Under the pieces are notes generated by a model. That model was given only the letters and a program-made list of their open reading frames with translations. It was not told the DNA's origin and ran no database searches. A stretch of DNA of 64,000 nt. Origin: JAEUIE01 sp047602475 (GTDB lineage Bacteria > Planctomycetota > Planctomycetia > Gemmatales > HRBIN36). The translations under genes and the position numbers were made by a program. The number at the start of each line of letters is the position of its first letter. Position 1 is the first letter of the stretch. The DNA is taken from NCBI GenBank assembly GCA_047602475.1, contig JASGHE010000007.1, positions 1 through 64,000 on the forward strand. The letters are read 5' to 3'. Of the stretch, positions 47,201 through 56,614 are shown piece after piece.

Positions 47201-50200
47201 CGTCTGGGGAATCACCCCGACTTCTCCGCCAACGGAGCGACCATCTTCCTGGGGTACGGCCACTGGATCACCGGGCATGGAAGCACCGGCTTCCAGCTGC
47301 TCAACGAATTCGGCGCCGACAACATGGATTTCACGATTCACAACATCGGCCAGACCGGCCTGTGGGAACAGACCATTCCGACCAACCCCGATTATTATTC
47401 TGTCGATCTGGCAGAGGGTGAACTCGAATCAGGCAAGGACTTTGGCAATCGTCGCAAGGCCGATGCCGGGCCGGCATTCACGTCGGAACCGGTGACTGTT
47501 GCCACTGTCAACAAACTGTACCGTTACAACGTCGAAGCCGCCGGCGCCGACGGCGTGCAGTTCGATTTACCCCAAAAACCCGCCGGCATGGTCATCGATC
47601 CCATGACGGGAGCCATCGTCTGGCGGCCCGGCGAAGTGCAGGAAGGTACTCAGACGGTCGTCGTGCGTGTCCGCGATGGGCACAACCGCGTCGCCTTGCA
47701 ATCATTCACCATTAACGTCGGTCAGGGCAACAGCGCGCCGGTATTTACTTCCGAGCCGACACTCCAGGCTGTCATCGGCAGGCCCTGGCAGTATCGCGCC
47801 ACCGGCAGCGATGCCGAGAATAGCGCCCTGGTCTTCTCGCTGAATCAAGGCCCGACGGGATTAAGTATCAGTCCGGAAGGAGTAGTCAACTGGACACCCA
47901 CTGCCGGCCAACTCGGCAACCACTCGGTTCAGCTGCGGGTCAGCGATGGCCAGGGCGGCGAAGCGATTCAACTGTTTACCCTGAACGTGGTAGCCAGCGC
48001 GCCGAACACCGATCCGGTGATCACCGGCTCCCCACGCACCTCCACCCGTGTCGGAGACCTGTACCTGGCTCAACTCAATGCTCACGATGCCGACGGCGAC
48101 CCACTCACCTTCTCACTTCCCACCGCACCGGCTGGCATGTCGATTGACTACGACGGGAAGATTCATTTCGTCCCTGTTTCCAGTCAACTGGGCGCACACC
48201 AGGTGACCGTCCGCGTGGAAGATGGCCAAGGAGGCTCCACGGAGACCACCTTTACCCTGAACGTCGTCGGGCAGGAAACCAACCACACCCCGGTGATTAC
48301 TTCGGCCGCTCCGAGCTCCGCCACCATGGGGCGACTCCTGCGCTATTCCCCCACATTTACTGATGACGATGGCGATCCGGTGATCTGGTCGCTCCTCTCA
48401 GGCCCCACCGGTCTGGCGGTTGATCCGCTGACCGGAGCCGTTACCTGGTCGCCAAGAGTGGATCAGTTAGGTGTCCATACTGTCGTTATTCAGGCAATGG
48501 ATCCGAAGCTCGCCATTGCCACGCAGACCTTTACTCTCAATGTTCGCGGCTCCAACACGCCTCCTGTCATTCTGTCCAGCGCCGTTACGGAAGCAGCCGT
48601 CAGCCAGGCTTATGAATACCGGGTACGTGCCCAGGATGCCGAAGGAGATGTTCTCACCTACGCACTTCCCATTGCTCCCGTAGGCATGATCATCGACTCT
48701 GCGACCGGCATCATTTCCTGGACACCTTCAACCGGCCAGGTAGGCAGCTTTAGCGTTCAAGTCACCGCAAGCGATGGCCAGGGTGGAGTAGCCACGCAAG
48801 ACTTCACCGTGATCGTCAGCGGCACGGCCAGGAACCGACCGCCCGTTATTACCTCGCTGCCCAACTTGAAGGCTTCCGTTGACCGGCCTTATCAGTACCA
48901 GGTCGCTGCGACTGATCCCGAAGGCGATACGCTGTTGTATGCTCTGCTCTCCGGCCCGGTTGGCATGGGAATCGACACGAATACCGGCCTCGTCACTTGG
49001 ACGCCAACGCCTGCTCAACTCGGTTCCCACCTGGTTACCATTGGCGCAAGGGACAGTGCCGGTGTCTATGGCCAGCAGACATTCCGCATCACAGTGATCG
49101 AAAATCAGGCCCCGGTCATCACCTCCCTGCCGGCCACCACCGGCCTGACCGGCACCCTCTATCGCTACGATGTCGGCGCCAACGATCCCGATGGCGACAC
49201 GCTGACCTACAGCCTGGTCCAGTTCCAGGCAGGCATGACGATTGATCAATCAGGCAGGATCAGTTGGAATGTCCCCCTGGCCCAGGGAACCGTCCAGATT
49301 GCTGTCAACGTTGCCGATAGCCGAGGCGGCGTGGCCGAGCAGACGTTCAACATCACCATCATTGGCGATACCGAAGCGCCGCAGGTCAATGCGCAGATCA
49401 ATCCCAACCCCGCAGTGATCGGCAACGATGTCCAGATCCGCGTGAATGCCACCGACAATAATAACGTTGCCTCCATCGTGCTGACCATCGATGGCACGGT
49501 AATCCCCCTCGCTGCTGACGGCAAGGCTCACTTCGACGCCGTCGCCGCCGGCAATTTCTCAGTCCAGGTTACTGCCTTCGATGCAGCAGGCAACCAGGGC
49601 ACCTACACCACAAACATCGTGGTCGTGGACGAAGAAGATCCCACCGGAATGGGCCCGTACATATTGATTTCCAGCCCCACGACCGATGCCAGCATTACGA
49701 CACTGACCGACATCGTGGGCAGCATCACCAGCCTCGATGGCGTCGCCAACTGGTCGATTTCGATTGCCCCGTATGGCACCACCAACTTTCGCCAGATCGC
49801 TACCGGGACCGGAGCTGTGACCAATGCCACGCTTGGTTCGTTCGATCCCACCACCATTGCCAACGATCAATACATCATCCGCGTCATCGCCCGCGATTCG
49901 CTCAATCGCAGCAGCAAGCTGGATCTGAATGTCAACGTCCAGGGCGGGCTGAAGTTGGGACGGGTGGTAGAGAGCTTTACTGACCTTCTTGCCACTCTTT
50001 TTGGCCATCATGTTCAAGTTACTCGAACATACGATAGTTTGCTTACAAACCAGTCAGGCGACTTTGGTTATGGCTGGCAACTGTCGATACAAGATCCGCA
50101 CATTCACGAAACAGTGGCAAGCAATATCGGACAGGGAATATTCGGTCCGGTCTCTGCTCCATTCAAAGTTGGCACCAAGGTCTATCTCACTACACCTGAA

Positions 50201-53200
50201 GGCAAACGTGTCGGTTTTACCTTTAATGTAGATCCTGTCGATATCCTGTTCTTTGGCACATATTATCGGCCTAAGTTCATTCCTGATCCTGGTGTGAATG
50301 AAAAGCTAGATGTACTTAGCCAGCCATCAAACCCATATGGCGATCTGTTGGTCAAGTTGCCTGATGGGACTTTTACTCAGCCTTTCGCCATTTTCGGAGG
50401 ACGGTTCAATCCTGATGTCTATCATCTGACAACAAAAGACGGCACGGTTTATTCATATGACCAGACTCAAGGGTTGCAGAGCATCACCGAACCCAGTGGG
50501 GAAGTCATTACGTTTTCAAAGGCAGGAATCGTCAGTTCTGAAGGAACGTCTGTGGTCTATCAAAGAGATGTTGCCGGAAGAATCACATCAGTCATTGATC
50601 CAGTTGGCAACGAAATCGTTTACCAGTACGACATGCAGGGAAGACTTATTTCGGTAACAGATCAGGAAGGAGCCACTACAAGTTACAGCTACCTTTCGGG
50701 AAGCAGTAATTCTCTCAGCACAATCACTGACTCGCTGGGACACAGGATTTTAACGCTTGAGTATGATTCAAACGGCCGATTGGTTGCCAGTAAAGATGCT
50801 TTGGGAAATACGGCATCAACTGCATATGACATGAGTCATCTACTGGAGCATACGACGAATGCGGTTGGTGGAGTATCAACGCTACTTTACGATGAGCAGG
50901 GGAATCTCTTATCGATCACAGATCCATTAGGGGCTGTCACGCAATATCAGTATGATCAGAACAATAATATCATAAAAGAAATTGATCCCATGGGAGGTAC
51001 TACGACCAAGACGTATGATGATCGTGGAAATGTGCTGACCAGTACAACGGCAGCAGGGACTAGCTATGCCAGCTATGATGAGGGAAATAACGTAACCAGC
51101 CTGATCGACCAATTAGGAAGGATATGGACATCTGTTTATGATCTGCAAGGCAACCTGCTTCGGTTAATCAATCCGATCGGCGAAGTCAATCAGTTCATCT
51201 ACGAAGACGGTAAGATCTCAGCTTCCATCGACCCTGATGGTTACACAACACAATTTGAATATACAGTGGGTGAACACCCTTCAACGGTGAGATTTCCTGA
51301 CGGAACTGTTCGGAAATTTGAATATAATCTGTACGGCCAGGTTACGAAAATGGTTGATGAATTGGGGAAAGTTACCAGCTACGATTACGACGGTGCGGCC
51401 CATTTACTGCGCATGATTGATTCGAATGGCGGCGTGTATAGCTATGCCTATCAAGACGACCTTCTTGTGTCAGAAACAGATCAACTAGGTAATGTCACGA
51501 GATATGAATACGACGATGCAGGCCGCCGTGTCCGGATCATTGACGCCAAGGGTAAAATAACCCGCCTGGGATATGACCAGGCGGGGAACCTCACCTCCAC
51601 TACTGATTCGCTGAACCAAACGACTGCCTATGAGTATGACCTGGACAACCAGCTGATTCGCCAACTCGATCCTTTTAATTACCAGACTTCATATTCTTAT
51701 GATTTGAATGGGAACCCCATTCAGGCGATTGATCGCAATGGCCACAAGTTCACATTCAAGTACGACTCCCTGAATCAACTGCTGGAGGAGCAATGGTGGA
51801 ATGGCGTGACATCGATTCAGGATATTCAGTACAGCTATGATGCCGTCGGGAATATGCTGTCCATCCATGATTCCGCAAGTAACTATGTCTACACGTACGA
51901 CAACCTTGACCGAGTCGTTACTGTCAACAATGCAGGCACTCCGCATGTTCCAAACATGGTTTTGTCGTACCAGTACGATCATCGTGACAATCTAATCCAG
52001 GTGACTGATAATTACGGAGTCGCCGTTGACTCTACATACAACTCAAGAAATCGATTGACCTCACGATCATGGCAAGGGACTGGCATTGACCAGGCTCGCA
52101 TCGATTTCACTTACGATGCCATTGGTGATGTGACAGATGTAAAGCGTTACCGTGACATCGCAGGACAACTCTTGGTAGGTCGAAGCCAATACACTTACGA
52201 CAGTCTGGGGTTGCCCCTCGATATTGTTCACAGAAATGCTTCCGATGCCGTCTTTGCTGAGTATTCGTATTCGTACAATCACGCGAATCAGGTAACGCAC
52301 GCTTACTCTCTTACCTCCAGCCTGGATTACACATATGACCCGTTGGGGCAACTCATTGGAGTAACGGGAACGGGCCAGGGTGCTGAATCATACCAGTACG
52401 ATAGCGCGGGGAATCGCGAGAGTTCCACGAATCATCCTGGTTACACCATTGGAAACAACAATCAAATCGTCTCGGATGGAACTTTTGAGTACACATACGA
52501 CAGAGAAAGCAACTTAACATCCAAGCGGGAAATCACGACGGGAACAGTAACCACCTATTCCTACGATTACCGCAACAGGTTAACCGTTGCAGAGCAACGG
52601 GCAAGCAATGGAGTGCTGCTCACCAAAGTTGAGTTCACTTACGATGCATTTAATCGCCGTATCGCCAAATCGGTCAATGGGATAACTACGTATTTTGTGT
52701 ATGATGGCGACAACGTTTGGGCAGATCTCGACAACACAGGAAGCATCGAGGCTCGCTACCTTTATGGAGATGCGCCTGATCAGTTGCTGGCCCGATCACG
52801 TTCGGTAGACGGTGCTTCGTGGTATCTGGCAGATGGGAATGGAAATGTAAGAGACATTGCAGGCTCGGCAGGCCAGTTGATCGATCACATTGACTATGAC
52901 AGTTTTGGGAACATCTTACACCAGACCAACAGTAGCGTTGCTGACCGATACCTGTTCACAAGCCGTGAATATGATGCCGAGTTGGGGCTCTATTATTATC
53001 GAGCCCGTTACTATGATCCATCGATCGGTCGATTTCTTTCTGAGGATCCCAAAGGAATCGCTGCAGGTGATTTTAACCTCTACCGTTATGTAGGCAATTC
53101 ACCACATAATTACACTGATCCATCCGGAGAACAGGCAATTGTCGAATACAGACAGTATCTCTGGCCAATGCGGACGCTACTTCTTCGCTGTGCTGAACAG

Positions 53201-53548
53201 GCTCTTGCGTCGTTTGGCACAAGCGCTGTGATTGATGTCACAATTTATGTTTTGGAAGTTGGGCCGGCTATTGGCCCACCTCAACCTTATGTAGGACGGA
53301 CGATACAGAAGTTTGAAAGGCGCTTTTACCAACATGCAAAGGCTGGCAAGCAGTTGCGCAGTGCGGTACCTCTCGTAACTAAGGTAAGGATTCCAGCGGG
53401 GTACCTTCAGCAGTTTGAGCAACAGGCGATCGACTTAGCCAAACACCTTAATCAAGGAGGCAAACTTGCTAACAAAATACGCGCAGCGAAGTCCGTTTCA
53501 AATCCATGTGCTGCCATCGATTCCTTTATCGCAAGCACGCCATTCTAA
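41258..53548 (+). CDS. Giant Ig-like/RHS repeat surface protein with GIY-YIG-like toxin tip (3 frameshifts near the start)
   Basis: About 4,100 codons after repair of frame changes near 41555, 42058 and 42150. From 42150 to 53548 the frame is clean. The start at 41258 gives a basic N-terminus and the planctomycete tag LLETLEERIVLT. Then come two repeated modules (VGYATAV, VGYFLTDDAQGSINGVLPGD) and a DUF4114-type segment (FEDLYGGGDRDFNDLVVRFT, about 42275-42340). At least ten cadherin/He_PIG-type domains follow (VDPDGDVVQYQLLAGPSGMA, VTASDGRGGTATQNFTI), with SdrD-like turns (VIYLDQNNNGARDPGERYQI) near 46600. An RHS/YD-repeat shell starts near 49950. It contains the core YYRARYYDPSIGRFLSEDPK and YVGNSPHNYTDPSGE, which ends at 53131. 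The final 139 residues (VTIYVLEVGPAIG, PYVGRTIQKFERRFYQHAKA, NQGGKLANKIRAAK) resemble a GIY-YIG nuclease. It is probably a secreted or surface-anchored polymorphic toxin. Base composition drops near 49980. Confidence 0.85.
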
Positions 53549-54487
53549 ATTAGCTAACCAAGCTCCATCACTCGCGCCGAAACCAAGCATGAACATAAAG
53601 CACTTTAGCAAATTATGAGTACTCGCGTCCGGTACAATAGTGCACAAAACGTCAAAGCTGAACAAGCAGCCACGAAGATCCGGTCACGACTGAACATGAT
53701 GGCGAAACTGAACACGCAACATGGCTTCGAAAGACGAGCGGTAACCGACTCAAGCCGCCCTTCGGTGGTAACTTTTCAAAAGCCCACTCAAGCGGGGTGA
53801 AATGAACAATATCTCTAATACATGACGATTAACAGCCAGCCTCTTCCGAGAGATGTTTCACCCCAAAACATCTCTCCCTCACCTAAAGAGATAAGTGTGG
53901 CGGTTAACAGCTCGGTCGAAGCCACCTGCTGTAACCCGTTTCCTAGCCTCATGTTCGACAGATGAGAAAACCTCTCTCCGTCAGACAGAGATAGTTCGCA
54001 ATAGCGCTCTATAAGGGGAGCTTTCTGGCACAGAGTAAGTGCCAGGCTACAAAATGGTTAACGCAGAACGCCAGGCGGAGGGTCTGGCGTTTTGGCGTTG
54101 GGTTTGGTGAATTGATACGGTTGTGACTGGGGGCTGACGTTGGCAGGAGAGAGCAGGGGATTCGTTATGGATTTGGGCGGATTGCTCCCAGGCTGATCGG
54201 AAAACTCTCTGGGGCGGTGGAGAGAGGTTACCGTGGGGTTAACTGGAGAGTCGATTAGATGGATGATAAACCTACCACAAGAAAGGACTGCTACTTCGTC
54301 TCAAACCTCCCCCTCTCCGCCTTCTTGAACGGGGAGGATCGGCCCAGGTAGGTAAGTGTCTTACGCAACTAGTCTTGAGATCAGAGAAAGCCCAGCATGG
54401 TTTGCGGTTGACCAGTGACATGAGTTAAAGTTCTCGGATTCATGAACTTCTTCAAGTCACAGGGAGAACTGAGCCGACAAGTAGTGG
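53549..54487. other. Long gene-free stretch after the RHS gene
   Basis: About 940 bases without a convincing gene. The usual place for an immunity gene is empty: the 61-codon frame at 53615-53800 has no recognisable fold. The interval holds a hairpin with perfect arms AACGCCAG (54067-54074) / CTGGCGTT (54084-54091), inverted sequence near 53850-53885 (GAGATGTTT / AAACATCTC), and a decayed protein tail at 54291-54356. Confidence 0.5.
54291..54356 (-). pseudogene. Decayed C-terminal tail of a HARE-HTH protein (remnant 1)
   Basis: The minus strand reads YLGRSSPFKKAERGRFETK then TAG. This closely matches the end of the intact HARE-HTH protein at 55858-56481 (LGKASPFRRTERGRFEV). Nothing upstream continues the family, so it is a relic. 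Confidence 0.65.
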
Positions 54488-54745
54488 ATGAACTACAACT
54501 TCCAACCTCAAGATCTGGATGCAATCATACAGTATTGCGACAGCACACCAGATTACGATGCGTATTTGGCTCCTGCCTTTAGTATCAATTTCAACACGAA
54601 TCTAATTGATTCGGCCGCCATGATTTATCAGACAGTCCAAGCGGTTCGGCAAAACCGACTAGCAAGCATCAAGGTTGACTGCGTACTTGCCGTTCGGGAC
54701 ATCATTGAGGGGATGCGAGTCGATTACCGGAGATATAAGAGCTGA
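54488..54745 (+). CDS. Small hypothetical protein, 85 residues; weak immunity candidate
   Basis: Starts MNYNFQPQDLDAIIQYCDST, contains YDAYLAPAFSINFNTNLIDS and AAMIYQTVQAVRQNRLASIK, and ends IIEGMRVDYRRYKS. The ribosome site is weak: GGGAGA lies about 20 bases upstream of the ATG. It is the first plausible gene on the same strand after the RHS toxin gene, so it could be an immunity gene, but a gap of 939 bases argues against that. No family recognised. Confidence 0.5.
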   Translation: MNYNFQPQDLDAIIQYCDSTPDYDAYLAPAFSINFNTNLIDSAAMIYQTVQAVRQNRLASIKVDCVLAVRDIIEGMRVDYRRYKS

Positions 54746-54861
54746 TCCGAACAGCTATCAGGCCCATGATTCTCGAACCTAACCTGGGCCCGACAACCCG
54801 CATTTACAAATCTGCGAACATGGCTATGGTTCTCCCTCCACATGTCAGAAGGAGAAACATC

Positions 54862-55095
54862 ATGTCCAGCGAACCCAACGAATCGTTTTTCATAGGCGAT
54901 ACAGAAGATGGACAGGTCATACTTACCCGAAGTTCTACGTCAGACCTATTGATGGGGCCGCGTCAGCTGTTGCTCATCTCTGGGAAAGATCACGTCGTTC
55001 CACCGAAGATGCTCATGTCGCGGAAAGAGTTTTGGAACTGGCGTAATGCTCTGAAGCAGGAAGGGTGCAGAGTGGATTTGCGATTCGCATCATAA
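54862..55095 (+). CDS. Small hypothetical protein, 77 residues
   Basis: The ATG at 54862 has a strong AGAAGGAGA ribosome site. The protein reads SSEPNESFFIGDTEDGQVIL, DLLMGPRQLLLISGKDHVVP and MLMSRKEFWNWRNALKQEGC. It is compact, with mixed charge and no signal or membrane segment. A clear rho-independent terminator follows at 55124, which supports it being a real transcribed gene. Family unknown. Confidence 0.6.
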   Translation: MSSEPNESFFIGDTEDGQVILTRSSTSDLLMGPRQLLLISGKDHVVPPKMLMSRKEFWNWRNALKQEGCRVDLRFAS

Positions 55096-55123
55096 AGATG
55101 CAGTTAATGACTACCGAACAGAT

Positions 55124-55151
55124 ACGACCCCAATAGCTGGGGTCGTTTTTC
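55124..55151 (+). terminator. Rho-independent terminator
   Basis: Perfect 8-bp stem ACGACCCC / GGGGTCGT with a 7-base loop, followed by TTTTTCTTT. It lies 29 bases after the stop of the 77-residue gene. Confidence 0.85.
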
Positions 55152-55166
55152 TTTGATTACGACATT

Positions 55167-55246
55167 CTACCTCGCCTCAAACCTACCCCTCTCTCTCTTC
55201 ATGAACGGCGAAGAGCGGCCCAGGTCTTGATAGAACGCGATAGGGC
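55167..55246 (-). pseudogene. Decayed C-terminal tail of a HARE-HTH protein (remnant 2)
   Basis: The minus strand reads DLGRSSPFMKRERGRFEAR then TAG, and just upstream, in another frame, LSRSIK. The intact protein has ISRSIKDLGKASPFRRTERG. One frame change joins the two pieces, so this is a second relic of the same family. Confidence 0.65.
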
Positions 55247-55323
55247 GTCGGTATATTTACCCATGTCTGACCATGCAGATGAGTGAAAATGTAAAATGTC
55301 TTCATCAAATTCGGGAGCGTACT

Positions 55324-55782
55324 ATGCGCAATGTCGCCTTGTTGAGTTGCCTGGTTCTTTCGTTATTCACGTCTTCATGCTCTAACAGCAAGACCAAGGC
55401 AGAACTGATCGGCTTCTGGGAATCCACTGATGCCAAGAAAGCCTCTTCAATTGAGTTCACTCAAGATGGAAATGTGATTCTGGGCGGGAACGCCAACGAA
55501 CTTTTCGACAGTAAAGTCATGAAGATGATACGAGAGTTCAAGATGGCGATGGGGAATAAGACGATTAAATACAAAGTAACTGACAAGGAACATATTGAAG
55601 TGGAAGGGAACTTCAGCAAGCTCATGGAAGGTCTATCCGCTGGCGGAACAACACCTGCGAATGGAAAGGATGGATATGACTTCTTTCCTGTTGAAACATT
55701 GTCCTTCAAGTTGGCAGATGGTGAACTGACTCTAACCTCGATTGCGGGCAAAGAAATTAAGTTCCGAAAGGCCAAGGATTAG
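55324..55782 (+). CDS. Lipoprotein of unknown function
   Basis: An intact protein of 152 residues starting at the ATG at 55324 with GGGAG upstream. It has a short signal peptide with a lipobox (LSLFTSSC) and should be lipid-anchored at the cysteine. The mature part (LIGFWESTDAKKASSIEFTQ, DGNVILGGNANELF, IKYKVTDKEHIEVEG, VETLSFKLADGELTLTSIAG) looks like a small beta-barrel or lipocalin-type fold, often seen in planctomycete lipoproteins that begin with 'L-x-G-x-W-E'. The in-frame upstream ATG at 55273 would hide the signal peptide and is rejected. Ligand unknown. Confidence 0.75.
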   Translation: MRNVALLSCLVLSLFTSSCSNSKTKAELIGFWESTDAKKASSIEFTQDGNVILGGNANELFDSKVMKMIREFKMAMGNKTIKYKVTDKEHIEVEGNFSKLMEGLSAGGTTPANGKDGYDFFPVETLSFKLADGELTLTSIAGKEIKFRKAKD

Positions 55783-55812
55783 TTCAACGTACCTACTTCT
55801 ACCAAATACAAC

Positions 55813-55836
55813 CACGACCCCGAAGCCGAGGTCGTG
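55813..55836. terminator. Hairpin between convergent genes, probable bidirectional terminator
   Basis: Stem CACGACC / GGTCGTG with a 10-base loop between the lipoprotein gene and the convergent HARE-HTH gene. It resembles the GACC/GGTC stem of the terminator at 55124. Confidence 0.6.
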
Positions 55837-55857
55837 TTGGCTGATGTGAATCTAGAG

Positions 55858-56481
55858 TCATTCCTTCGGCAGCACATTCACCTCAAACCTCCCCCGCTCC
55901 GTCCTCCTAAACGGCGAAGCTTTCCCCAAATCCTTGATGCTCCGGCTGATGGCCGCATATAAAGTCGCCGCCGGCGTCTTGCCTCCTGGACTACTCCACA
56001 AGCCCTCCGTGGCCATCACATCGATTAACTCCGGGCACGTCATCGCCACCTTGCGTTCCTGCTGCACCTGAAGCGCCGCCTTGATCATGCTGAGCTTCTT
56101 GGGTTGGAGGTCGGTTTGGACTTTGAGCTTGCGGGGTCTCTTGGGAGCGGGTTCGTCGGTTGTGGCTGGCGTTTCGACCAGTTGTAACTCGGTAGCTGTT
56201 GGCACCGGATCATGCGTCGTTGCCACCTGGCCCGTTGTGGTCGGCTCCACTGCCATGGCCTCGGGAGTTGTGGCCACGTCGGGTGGCTCGGTGGGTTCTG
56301 GAGGAAGAGTAGGGCCCTCGTCAAGCAGACCAGGCTCGACAACTTCCGGCACCTCAGCCATCGGCTCAACCTTCACCTTCTTCCCCGTCTTCGCCTGCCA
56401 CTTAGGCTTCTTCTCGCCCTTGTCCTTCTTGGCCAGCAGTTTCAACTCCCCACCACCGACTTTCAGCTTCTTGTTCGCCAT
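55858..56481 (-). CDS. HARE-HTH (winged helix) domain protein
   Basis: An intact 207-residue protein. The N-terminal two thirds are low-complexity: a lysine-rich start (MANKKLKVGGGELKLLAKKD) and an acidic, proline/threonine-rich linker. The C-terminal domain (KLSMIKAALQVQQERKVAMT, CPELIDVMATEGLWSSPGGK, TPAATLYAAISRSIKDLGK, SPFRRTERGRFEVN) has the pattern of HARE-HTH (HB1/ASXL). That winged helix links DNA binding to chromatin, restriction or replication functions. The charged linker could hold the domain to DNA or a partner. Two decayed copies of its last 20 residues lie upstream on the same strand at 54291 and 55167. Confidence 0.75.
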   Translation of the reverse strand: MANKKLKVGGGELKLLAKKDKGEKKPKWQAKTGKKVKVEPMAEVPEVVEPGLLDEGPTLPPEPTEPPDVATTPEAMAVEPTTTGQVATTHDPVPTATELQLVETPATTDEPAPKRPRKLKVQTDLQPKKLSMIKAALQVQQERKVAMTCPELIDVMATEGLWSSPGGKTPAATLYAAISRSIKDLGKASPFRRTERGRFEVNVLPKE

Positions 56482-56614
56482 GTCACTTTCTCCTGGTGCG
56501 TGCTGGCATCAATGTGATGCTGTTGACCCAGGATGACAGTTACAGGGCTGCTGGGAATAATGGAGGAGGGGTTCAGCACGAATGTGGGAGGTTCAACGGT
56601 ATCTGATTAACGAA

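Noticed and set aside
44000..49400. CRISPR-like or tandem DNA repeats
   Set aside because: The repetition is at protein level (Ig-like domains of about 95 residues) with diverged DNA, not identical repeats with spacers.
53615..53800. 61-codon frame after the RHS gene as an immunity gene
   Set aside because: No ribosome site, basic and unstructured composition, no resemblance to a known immunity fold.
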